Assembly (NCBI GenBank): GCA_039111635.1
Contig: JBCAQO010000004.1
Coordinates: 682,001 to 746,000 of the forward strand
Source of the DNA: Heterobasidion occidentale
Taxonomy: Eukaryota > Basidiomycota > Agaricomycetes > Russulales > Bondarzewiaceae
Length of the DNA: 64,000 bases
Direction of reading: 5' to 3'
Part shown: positions 10,427 through 21,049 of the stretch, piece after piece
Layout of the letters: every line of letters begins with the position of its first letter
Numbering within the stretch: position 1 is the stretch's first letter
Program-made: the position numbers and the translations under genes
Notes under the pieces: model-generated
What the model was told of the DNA's origin: nothing
Databases searched by the model: none
Seen by the model: only the letters and a program-made list of their open reading frames with translations

Positions 10427-12293
10427 GCGCTTGCTAGCTGAAAGACTTGAGGCATGGGAGAGGCACGCGGCGCTTGTACCGCTAGACCGACGTTTGTCGC
10501 AGTGAGGTGTGATGGTGATGCTGTTCTACTTTGATGCTGAACGGACAAGAAGTGAGCAAATGGAGCTGCAAGTTGCACTGATCGAGAAAGCGGCTGCATG
10601 ATCCTAGCAGCACTGCTTGAGTGGGAAGATAGTTTGTGAGCCAAAGCAAACAATATAACAATATGACCCAAGTGAGACATACTTATCTCGACGTGGGGTT
10701 GGAGCAAGCTGTTGCTCGCCTGCTCGCAGAGCTGGGTCAATAGAGAGATCATCGAAGCCATATTGATGTTGAGACGGTGCAACGTATGGCTGTGACGGGG
10801 TGAGCTCCATATTCGGATTACCATACATTCGAGTATCTTGAGAGAAAGCCGAAGGAGTTGAAAGACGAGGAACGTGGCCTAACAAAGGAGCAACTGGTGC
10901 CGGAGTTATGAAAGGAGGCGGCTGTGGAGGTGGCCCGACTGATGCAGCTGCCTTAGACTACTAACCATAAATTCAAAGGTATGATGAATCCTGATTATGT
11001 CCTACCTTTCGCTTGCGAGGTTTTTTCAGCGCTGGCACCATTGGATTAACTGAAGGAGTGTCCGTAGTTTCGGCTTGCACTGCTAAGCTCTGGAACTTTG
11101 GGTTGATGCCACGAGTCCTGGGTAGAGATATGATGTCCCCTACACGCTCCAACTGTACGATGGTGCCCCCTTGGCCTTGGGTGCTACGGCTTGATCGCCT
11201 GAGTACCGGTTGAACTGTTTCAGACACGGTGGGCCTAAAATCACTATTTTCCTGTCGGTGTTGATCATTGGATTGATGGATCTGAGAACCTAGAAGACAA
11301 TCAGAGTTCTCAGGAAGAATAGACAGAGGTGCATGCATACCGGGAAAGGTCTCTGGAGTGAAAGGCATATGTGGATCAAACGGGAGAGAACCAGAGTCGT
11401 ACAACAGATGCAGCTCCCGGGACCTCATACGAACAGCCGTGGATGGCGAAAGAGATGAATCTTTGAGAAACAGAGGACGACGAGCAGGATTTTGAGGATC
11501 CAGCTGCAACCAAACAACCGCAGTGCTGGTGTACTGCTGGCATAATAGCGAGGTGAGCGGAAGGCTGCGGAACTACAAACGTGGCAACTAGGTTAAGGTT
11601 TCAACTGCAGCTATGTAAACAGATCTTCATTTCACATAGTAAGTACACGTATCCTACACTTCAGACATTTAACGTAGACGGCAATACGCTCGAGAAGAAC
11701 ATCCTTGAAAGGACCATCCCTGCGGCCTCATGTACAATCCAACTTTTGAGCATTGTACTGCCGGCAAGGGTTTCTATCTGGTGTATAATTTGTGAATATG
11801 GCTGCGGGTGAGGAGATTGAACAGACGTTCGGTACCCTTCGGTACGTTTTCCCATTGTCAACAGGTGGAGCGCTCGCTGACGTGACTTGTCGTTCTGTCC
11901 GGGCAATCGTGATTGTACACTGTGAGGTCGTGAAGCGGGTAACGTATTAAGTGTGCACGGAGGATCCAGATGAAGATAGTACATATGTAATTAGGGGGCA
12001 GGAATGGGGGTGGATAGCCAGTGTCGATCTCGACAGTAATGAAGGTCTGCACCCGAGTCTGAGTCCTATGCTTGTTAACAAGAGATCCAGCGTGTTCATG
12101 CCCGCCGAAAAGCCACAGGTCACGGCGCACAGTGCAGTCCAGAGCAGCTCAAGACGAAAGCATGTATGGAGGAGGACTTTGTCTGGCAAGCGTCTGAGGT
12201 AGGGCATTCTCCAGGAGAGGGACACGGGAACAGGCACGTCACGCAGCACATGCCGTGCTTCACGAAGGCCTATGCGCGTGCCAGATATGACAG
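10427..12293 (-). other. Unassigned region beside the retrotransposon, minus-strand ORFs
   Basis: The minus strand has open frames at 11509-10973 (178 residues, with RRSSRSTQGQGG and a basic KKPRKRK stretch) and 10885-10604 (93 residues, P/S/Q-rich, ending near a possible GTATGT splice donor). They look like parts of one low-complexity, possibly nuclear protein running up to the LTR at 10426, so the retrotransposon may have landed in or beside it. I do not recognise a domain. Nothing convincing is seen at 11520-12200. Confidence 0.25.
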
Positions 12294-13893
12294 GATCCAC
12301 GCCGTCGTCTCCTTCGTCAGCAGGAGCAGTGTTTTCTTGTCCGGGTCACTGATCTTGCCACCAAACCCTTCCTGATCACCAAGCTGCACCTTGAGGCTGT
12401 AGACAAACAACGAGAGCAAGTTTAGCGCCTTGATGTGTGCGCGGGAGGCTTCATCTTCGGAGGCGAAGTCTTCGGCTTCCTTAATCATGCACTTGATCTC
12501 TTCCTTGGAGAGACGGCCCTTTTCATTGGTGATCATGATAGATTCAGATTTACCACTGTCGATTGGCAAGCTAAGTAGTCATCTGATTGAGAAGCAACTG
12601 TGGTACTTACATTCCCTTGTCGGCGGCAGAGACCTTCATGATACCGTTTGCATCAACCTCGAAGGTGACCTCGATCTGAGGAACGCCACGGGGTGGAATG
12701 CCGGAAAGCTCAAACTTTCTAAGAAGGTTGTTGTCCTTCGTCAGCGAACGTTCACCCTCGAAGACCTGGATCAAGATAGTAGGCTGGTTGTCTGTGGCCG
12801 TTGAGAAGCTAAAACCCACTATCAGTACAGGGAAGGGTTAAATAATGGAATGTGCTGACATCTGGGACTTGCATGTAGGGATGACAGTGTTACGATGGAT
12901 GAGCTTCATGAAGACCACCAGTGGTCTCAATACTGAGGGAGAGGGCAGCAACATCGACAAGAACGACATCATTGGTACCAGCCTCGCCAGAGAGGATACC
13001 ACCCTGGACGGCAGCACCGTACGCGACAGCCTTATTGGGGTTGATACCCTTAGAGGGCTCCTTGCCACCAAAGAACTCCTTGAGCAGCTGCTGGACCTTA
13101 GGAATACAAGTCGAACCACTGACGAGTACGACCTTTTAGGAGACAAGTCAGCATCCTGCTGGAGTATATCAACGTAGCTGCACACCTTGTCAATGTCCTC
13201 CTTCTTAACACAAGCATCCTTAAGAACCTGCTCAACAGGCTTCATCGTCTTACAAAAGAGGTCCAAGTTCAGCTCCTCAAACTTGGCGCGATTAAACAAC
13301 TCGGAGAAGTCGTTGCCGTTCTCAAACGCCTCTATTTCAATGCGGGTGCTCTGCTGCGAACTGAGAGTGCGCTTCGCCTTCTCAACCTCGCGCTTCAGTT
13401 TGCCCATTGCCCGGAAGTTAGAGGTCATGTCAGTGCCGGTCTTCTTCTTGTACTGCTTGACGAGGTAGTCGATGACACAGTTGTCGAAGTCCTCACCACT
13501 GAGATGGGTGTCACCGGCTGTGGCCAATACCTCGAAGACGCCCTCGTCAATGGATAAGAGGTAGACGTCAAAAGTTCCACCACCGAGATCATAGACGATG
13601 ATCCGAGACTTGCCGCCCTTGTTGTCAAGGCCGTATGCGATAGCAGCAGCAGTGGCTCGTTGATGATATGGAGGACAGTGAGACCGGCGATGACATCACT
13701 CATTTGACCTAGTGGATCGACGAGAACGGCGTGTCGGCGACTGTGGAGAAGCTCAAGGAGAAGCTCACTGAGGTGCAGGCGGTCGTGAACCCGATCACGA
13801 GCAAGATGTATGAGGGCGCGGGCGCCGGATCGAGCTACAAGCCTGGTCCGGACGACAAGCAGGAGCCGTTCCACTCGCACGACAAGCTTTAGT
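12294..13893. pseudogene. KAR2: KAR2/BiP (ER Hsp70) pseudogene with internal inversion
   Basis: From about 13706 down to 12301 the minus strand encodes the middle of an ER-type Hsp70: [17 protein letters not shown] phosphate-binding motif, [37 protein letters not shown] and GRLSKEEI. Three introns keep splice signals (13133-13185, 12809-12859, 12556-12610), so this is not a retrocopy. The C-terminus instead lies on the plus strand (about 13712-13893), reading WIDENG to a terminal HDKL, an ER-retention-like signal. The minus part breaks off exactly at ETTAWI. Frameshifts occur near 13660 and 12900. A short stretch left of 12294 may be the decayed upstream exon. The ATPase N-terminus is missing. 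Confidence 0.85.
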
Positions 13894-13989
13894 ACTTGGT
13901 GTATACAATTTGGGTATTTTCAAAGTAATTATTAGAACGGATTCTTGCCCATCTGGAGGCCCCGTTGAGAACTTGTCATCTCAATCGCG

Positions 13990-14787
13990 TCAACGTCGAC
14001 CAGGATGAACAGCCATTAGATTTTGAGTGCGTGAAGTCGTCTCCTGTTCATGTTCGTGCTCGATAGCCCAGTTTGCTAGGTATATGACATCACCTACCTC
14101 AACTGTTGTCTTGAAAATCAAGTGCAGCTCGGACGGGCTGATGGTTTTGGGAGGGGAAGACCGAGCGCCGTGTTGTATCAGCAGAAGATGTTGCGAGGAG
14201 GATGTAATCCACCCGTTCGTTCCTATCCAAACGGGAGCCCGGAGCGCCACCACACACGAAGGACCTCCCTCGTCATGAATCATCCATGGTCAGTATTGTG
14301 AAGAAAGAGGAAGACTCACGTATCCGCTATTCACTGCGTGTATTGACGACATAATCGATCATTGGATGGCTTAACCACGGCTCTTCCTGCCGACAGCAGC
14401 CCTCGGATGACTGTCCAAATCATGACGTTGAAAGCTTGTGACAGAATCCATAGGCGCATCAGTTGAAGTCTGGAACAAAGGAACCTAAAAGGATGAGATC
14501 AGCGTGGTGGGTCGTATCCGGAGATAGTGATATACTTGCGTCAGCTCAAGACACACATCTGGATATCCGAGTGCTCGATCAGAGGATGTAACATGGAACA
14601 TTGAAGAGAACAGCAAGGAAATGGCAGTGTGTTGCAGGATCAAGGCCTCGTGGACGCTGCGAGTTACAAACACGTTGTGATCATGTATATGTAAGCGGCC
14701 AGCGCAGCGAGAGCTCACTAGCAACTTGTTCTCTACGATGCTCACGGCTCCTGAGTGCTCTTTCACATTAAGTTTGTCGTCTCTCAT
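13990..14787 (-). CDS. Possible unknown gene in two ORFs
   Basis: Two minus-strand frames, 14787-14485 (100 residues, starting MRDDKLNVKEH) and 14283-13990 (97 residues, with VALRAPVWIGTNGW), face away from the Plavaka gene, and the upstream ATG touches that gene's start. Sequence between them (14484-14300) can be read with interruptions. No domain is recognised. It could be a decayed host gene or a passenger of the transposon; evidence is weak. Confidence 0.2.
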
Positions 14788-14834
14788 TGTTCTTTGCCAC
14801 TCACGCAGCCTGGCTCACACTACAGTTCTTCAGC

Positions 14835-17800
14835 ATGGCGCGCCAGACTCAGGCACGCCGGCCTCGACATTCACTACCTACTCTGAAACACCCTCGTTGG
14901 TTTAGCTGCCCGAGCTGCAGCAAGATGTTTAGCTCCCAGTTGGCAGTCGCACAGCATCTCAACAGCCGTTTTTCAGGCTGTATGACCTGGGTCGTCAACC
15001 TTGCTGCGCGTGCTTCACTCAAATTATCGACTGCAACAGTGATCAATCCGGACACAAGAGGTGGTGGAGATATCAATATGGAGGAGCCATCCAGCCTTGC
15101 AGCTGAACATGAATGGATGGATGATGCTGAAGATATCAATTTTACAGCGCCAAATCATGTTCCTATCACACTCCCATCTTCCCATATTGATTCCAACTTC
15201 CCTCATGCCAACGCCGTCGTTCCACCTCCCGCGCTGCCAAACAATGCAATGCAAGCGGACTCTACACATACTCAATGGCACCCACGCCCCTCGAAAGTTT
15301 ACGGTACTAGCAAGGATTTCATGGGGCGCTTCGATGATGACCGGTTCGCCCACGAGCGACTAACAAACATGTTCTATCCTTTCTCATGTGAAGGAGACTG
15401 GCAAATAGCCTCCTTTCTCCTTCGTTCAAGCCTCTCAACAAGAGAGATTGATAACTTTCTATCCCTGTCCTGGGTGAGTCATTTTTTCGTCATATTTACT
15501 TTAATTTCTGATTGAAAACCAGATCAAAGCCCTTCCATTGTCGTTCCATTCATCAAAAGAGCTCAGAGGACGAGCAGAACTCCTTCCGTCTGGCCCATCA
15601 TGGCACTGCCAGATGCTCACCGTCCGTGGATTTCCGACCAAGAACCCCATGCGATTCTTCTACCGCGACGGCCTTGAGTGCGTCGAGCATCTCTTTGGTC
15701 ATCCGTTAATCAAGGAATATCTCCTCATCAACCCTCATCAAGTTTACAAGGTTGCCGAAGGTTTCATTCGGATTTTTGGTGAGTGGATGTCGGGTGATAC
15801 GGCGTGGTCAATGCAGGTAATTTTATTGTATATGATGCTGCTTTATTCACTGATTTCTGCTCCAGTCAGCCATACCTGAAGGTGGCACCCTGGTCGGGGT
15901 TATTCTATCATCTGACAAAACCACCTTGACGAACGGCACCGGAAATCGTGTTGCCCATCCACTGCTCATGTCACTTGCGAACATTGCCACAGAGTTTTGT
16001 ATGAGGCTTCTCATCACGTGTTTGTCCTCGCGGCTCTTCTCCCGTGCCCTCATTTCATTTGCCATAAGTTGTACCGTGGAGTTCTTGAAAGTCGTGTGAA
16101 ACATTGGTGTATAGATATCGTCTGTAATCCACTCAAGGTGGCTGCCCATGCCGGGCACATGATGACAGACCCTCGCAGTTTCTCGCGCTGGTGTTTCACC
16201 CCCCTCGTTTCATATATCGTCGACAACCCTGAAGCACAGATGATTGCTGGTGTTGACGCAAAAAGCTCAGCAGTCACGCTCGCCACTTATAAGCAATTCG
16301 GTGATGATTTTTGTCATGAGCCTTGTACCTCCTCGACAACTCTTGCGCAGCTTGCTGCCCTTGCTCTCGAAGCCCCTGACCCTTGGAACCTTGAGGATTA
16401 CTTGCCGAAGGCCAAAAAATGTCGCTTAAATGGAGTTTTTCACCCTTTCTGGGCCGACTGGGCGCTATCGGATCCTTCCTCTTTCCTCACACCCGAAATC
16501 TTACATCAATAGCACAAACAATTCTAGGATCACGACATGAAGTGGTGTCGTCAGTTGCTTGGCGATGCCGAGATCGATTTTCAATATTCAGTTTTACACC
16601 CCCGCGTGGGGTTTTGCATCTTTCACGAAGGGATTTCACCACTCAAGCAAGTCACCGGGAGAAAACACCGAGATATTCAAAGGTACATTATAGCCTGTAT
16701 TGCCGGCACTGCCCCATCAAGATTTATTGTTGTGATTCGTGCCCTCATGGATTTCCGGTATCTATCCCAGTCTCCGTTGATTGATGCCCCTACTATCGAC
16801 AAGATTTCCAATGCGCTGAAGGAATTCCACGACAACAAGAGCGCAGTCATTGAAGCCGGTGCACGTAGGGGGAAAAGGGGAGTCATCGACAACTGGTACA
16901 TACCAAAGATTGAGCTTATGCAGAGCGTCGCACCAAGCATTCGAGCAATGGGTGCTCCAATCCAGTACACTGCTGATACCACTGAGCACAGCCATATTCG
17001 CCTCGTCAAAGAACCCTTCCGCGCCAGCAACCACCGTGACTTTGATCCTCAGATTTGCCGCTACCTTGATCGGGCCGAAAAGTGTGGGCTATTCGATATC
17101 ACGACTACCATTCGCACTGCGCGATCTGCGGAATTTGTGTGTTGTCCTACAGAGCATGCTGACCATGATGATGTTGGTGACAATGATGATCACCTGGCCA
17201 AAACGACAGTCTTATTTGACAGTGCACACCCCTCCCAAGATTTTTTTATGCTCTCAACCGGCAAGATCCCCATAGGTGCTTCAGCTCCTCGTGTGTTTTC
17301 AACAGAATCCACTGCCTTTCGGCTCAATGTTCGTCCATCAATCTGTCAAGTTTCGATTGATAAGGCTGCGACATTGTTCCTGCTCCCAGACCTTCGCCCT
17401 GCGCTACTCGATTACTTCCGCCGTTGTCACAGCAATCTCCTCTTACCTCTCGCAGTTGGTGGCCGAAGGACTGCCACCACCCCCCACAACTCTCAGCTTC
17501 CCTTCGACACTATTGAGGTCTGGTATCAAGTCCGTGTCCAAACAAGATCAGTGTTTGCTCAAAACACGGTCCTCCCCTCGCACCTTGTCCAAGCATGTCC
17601 TCCATCAGAGGATTGGCCATATGGAAGGAACGATCCTGTCTTGATCATCAACGACAAGACAATACCTTGGCCGGGGCAGGGTGTTAAGGGTGAGCGTCAA
17701 ATTTTTAACGATAAACTGTGACTTGTATGTACTGATTAGTGCAAAGGCCACTCCGTTGCTCAGTTACAGATTATTTTTCGGCCTCTACTCCCGTCATCAA

Positions 17801-18120
17801 AGTCACTGCAGCGAATCCCGTATCTCTCATATGCCCACCGTTACGATTTCATTACACAGCCATCAACATGCACTTCTCCTGGACCGAAGCCAGATCCTAC
17901 GACAGGCATGTATGTCCTCAAACGAGCACTGCGCATGGATGGCACTAGAGTAGGTGACATCATCCCCCTTACTCAGATCCGCGTGCCTGTTGATTTGGTT
18001 CCAGTATTTGGTGCTTCTGCAGATTGTCGATTGATGGCACAGAACAGTCTAGCGTGTAGCTACAGTTTTCATTTGAACAAGTATGTGGACAAGGAAAGCT
18101 ATGCCATGCTCGATAGTTAG
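14835..18120 (+). pseudogene. Plavaka-type KDZ transposase, inactivated
   Basis: Starts MARQTQARR with an N-terminal C2H2-like zinc finger (FSCPSCSKMF...H), then the Plavaka core: GRFDDDRFAHERL, LSSDKTTLTNGTGNRVAHP, YKQFGDDFCHEP, RALMDFRYLSQ, YTADTTEH and a C-terminal YVLKRALRMDGT...GDIIPL. KDZ elements are cut-and-paste DNA transposons expanded in basidiomycetes. Introns are seen at about 15475-15523, 15817-15865 and 17690-17746 (donor GTGAGC, acceptor CAAAG). A one-base loss near 16000 breaks the frame, and two conserved tryptophan positions are TAG stops (16510-16512, 16525-16527). Terminal inverted repeats were not found by eye. Confidence 0.88.
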
Positions 18121-18753
18121 TTGTAGTTGTAGTGTCCGTGTTTAGCATCTTGTAAATGCATCTTTGTGGATCGTATACAAGAACGATCCTTAATACTGTG
18201 CAAGCTGCATCTGCGAGGCGCCGATCAAGCAATGTTGACAAGGTGATTCTGCCCGTTCTGCGGTTACTGATTATCGTACTTGCTATTGTCTTGCAAGCTG
18301 ATCCTAGAGCTGTGTTAATAATCATTGTTAGCAGTGTCTTGAGAGACACCTGCACTGTCTTGCAAGACTCAACTAGAGGTCCTAGCCTATTTCGGATAGG
18401 ATCAAGCTTAAATTCACTATGCAGAGTCACACCAAAATGTCAAGCTGTCATTAGCTATCTCTAGACACCGCTAGCTCTAGTGGACCTAGTGAAAGCTAGG
18501 TCTCGGCAGTCGGATTCCTGATGAAGGCAACAGTGACACACAATGAATTCTGCCAAGATGACCTACCCTTCCAACTCCGATTCCACCGTGGCAGGCAAAG
18601 TTCCTAGCCTGCGATTTCCTCTCTTGTAATCTTCCTCCCTGGAGCCCACACCGTCTGGGGTTCCAGTCTCCGTCGTCTGCGACTTGCTCGATTCTTCACC
18701 CTGGTGAGCTTCAGTTTCCGCCTTCTGGCGCTTGCTCCCAGAACCCTCGCTGG
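18121..18753. other. Intergenic, nothing recognised
   Basis: This lies between the transposase and the 3' end of FunK1-1, with no credible ORF. GTCTTGCAAG occurs twice (about 18289 and 18357). The transposon's right end probably lies here but is not defined. Confidence 0.4.
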
Positions 18754-21049
18754 TCACGACCCATGCTCAGTTCTCCGCCGCCGGCTCTTGGATCCTTCGG
18801 TGCTGAGACCAGCTTCGTCGCTCTTGCGTTTCTCAGTCGCTCGCAGTTCAGATGCGCGTAGCGGAGCTGGAATAATAGAAGGGGCAGGCCAAAAGTCAAG
18901 CATGTCATAGCTTTTGTTGTTCGTCAGCCATCCATCCTTGCCAAGGTGCTCTTTGTATATCTGGAGGTACTTTTCTGAGGATTTCAGTTGCTTGAGTGCG
19001 TCGTTTTTGGAAGGATACGATGTTCCGAATTCTAGGTCCATCTCCGTGTAGACCGGGACGAATAGCTTTCGAAGATCGTTGATTAGCGTGGCATGTGCGG
19101 AATGAAGAAATTTTTTGATGCTAGGGTATCCAAGCAGGCGAGGCGGTGCATAGTTGAAATATTCTAGTTTACCTTCTCCTTCACGAGTCTGTTGTTCGTC
19201 ATCTCTGAATGTGCTATCAAAATGACGATAGACTGCACTGGAAATTGCACGAAAAAGAGAAGCGTCATGCTTGACGTATCGGATGCTGTAATATAGAAGG
19301 ACGTGAAGGAATGACTCAAGATCGTCGCGAAATTCATGAACTTTGTTGACGCTGAGAAGATCCGCAGAGATATATTGCCATGTTCCCTACGCGTCCATCG
19401 GACAGTATATCAGATGAAGGTCGCTCAAGCAGACAGAGAAAGACTCACCGTCATAGAATTCAACGCAGACTGCGTCACTTCGCCATCATCAGAAAGGATC
19501 GTTGCCAAATCCCAATCAATAAGGAGTCCAGTCCCTTCATCTGTGATCAGAATGTTCCTGCCACTGATGTCCCGATGGAACACCTTGGCATTGTACGCTT
19601 TTTGATGAGCTATAGCGCATATTCAGCTATAGGCCAGCAAAAGAAATACAGTATGAAACCCACCTTCGATTGCATGCATAATCACACAACATAGTTCGAA
19701 AGTCGAATTGAACTCGGATAACGGACGTCCTATGTCTTGCAGCACAATCCGATAATGCCTGTGCTTCTCTATCTCCTTGACCTTCAAGCCCTTTCTTGTC
19801 TGTGAAAATTCGTGGGTTCGCGTCCCCTGGTTCCCCACATCACCCGAGTAGAGAACGTGAGGAATGTGTGGGACCTGAGCCTGCGCCAGAATCTCATAAG
19901 TCTCGCCCTCTTTATGGACCCCGTCAGAAACGTATCTCCAACTATCCTTGAGGAAAACAAGCTTCTTCGTCGAGAGATCGAACACCTCATATCCCTCGGT
20001 GGCCCTACCAGTCGGGCTGCGTCCCTGGAACTGCGCTCGAGATGCCACCAGGAAGTTCTCGCTCTGGTCGTTCTCATTCACCACAAGGAACTTCCGAAAC
20101 GTGTCGTCCGAAGCGTATCGCTTGGGTGGGTTCTCCTCATCCTCACCCCTCACACGGGCTAGGACTCTGGCCCGTTTGTCTAATTCCACCTTCGTCATCT
20201 CAATTTCCTCCGCTGTTGTCGATACCGTAATGTCGTGTCCACGCTGCTCGTCAGAGAGATGGTTGTACTGCCAGAAGAATCTCGCCAGATGAACGACGTT
20301 CGTCCGCCAGTCGAAGCGTTCGGTAACGACAGCACCAGCACGATCCCAGCGAATGAAACGAGCGTAGTTTTGGAGAAAGAGGACCGAGAAGACGAAGCAT
20401 CGGGCTGCGATCGAAAAATGAGGTTGGTGTACGATATGATTTGACCTGTGTTATGGATGGCCAGATCAGTCATGTGTTGAAACGAGTGGGCCTTCCTAGA
20501 CTTCGCATCTGGATTTGGATCCACGAACGGATCGTCGGCCAACGGTTTACACTCGATGGGTACCTCCATTTGCTTAAAACTTGCACCGAGTTCTGGTACG
20601 TTGCTCGCCTTGTATACAGAGATATCGGGTTTCTGGTCCCGATCCTCTTTGAAGGTTGTGTCGACTAGGACGAGGTCAGGACAAATACCGGCTTCATTCA
20701 CAGCGTTTATCTACAAAATATATAAAATGATTAAGATATGATCTATTTGGAGATGGGAGATACTCAAAAATCTACCCTCGAATCCTGTACCACCGGCAGT
20801 GTTGTCTTCGAATGCATCAACGTAACCTTCCGGAAGCTCACGGACGGTCTCAGTGTGCATGAAAGTATCGATGAATTTATCAACAGGCATGGGCCCGACA
20901 AATTCATCCCGCATTTCGTGGGCAAATTTCTTATATTGCGTGGAGGCTCTGTCGGGAGCCGCAAGACTAAATCGTTGAGCAGCTGATTCTTTGTATTTCT
21001 GTGGTTTGCCACCAGTTTGAAGCAGCAGAGGAGTAGACATGTTCGACAA
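18754..21049 (-). pseudogene. FunK1 fungal-type protein kinase (copy 1), probably inactive
   Basis: Exons read 21049-20768, 20710-19664, 19609-19449 and 19386-18754. The N-terminal FunK1 region has FVGPMPVDKF, ICPDLVLVDTT, DDTFRKFLVV and RHYRIVLQDIGRPLSEF. The kinase core keeps HRDISGRN (19579-19553) and the metal-binding DWD in LLIDWDLA, followed by GTWQYIS and FRDDLESFLHVLLYYSIRY. The C-terminus is basic (SRRRRTEHGS). FunK1 (Pkinase_fungal) is a fungus-specific, rapidly expanding family of unknown substrates. Two defects are visible: the first intron donor reads TTGAGT instead of GTGAGT (first base at 20767), and a one-base loss in a C run near 20403 breaks the frame. Otherwise full length. 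Confidence 0.88.

Noticed and set aside
13990..18120. Possible TET/JBP passenger gene in the KDZ element
   Set aside because: No dioxygenase motif (HxD...H) pattern was seen in the ORFs beside the transposase.
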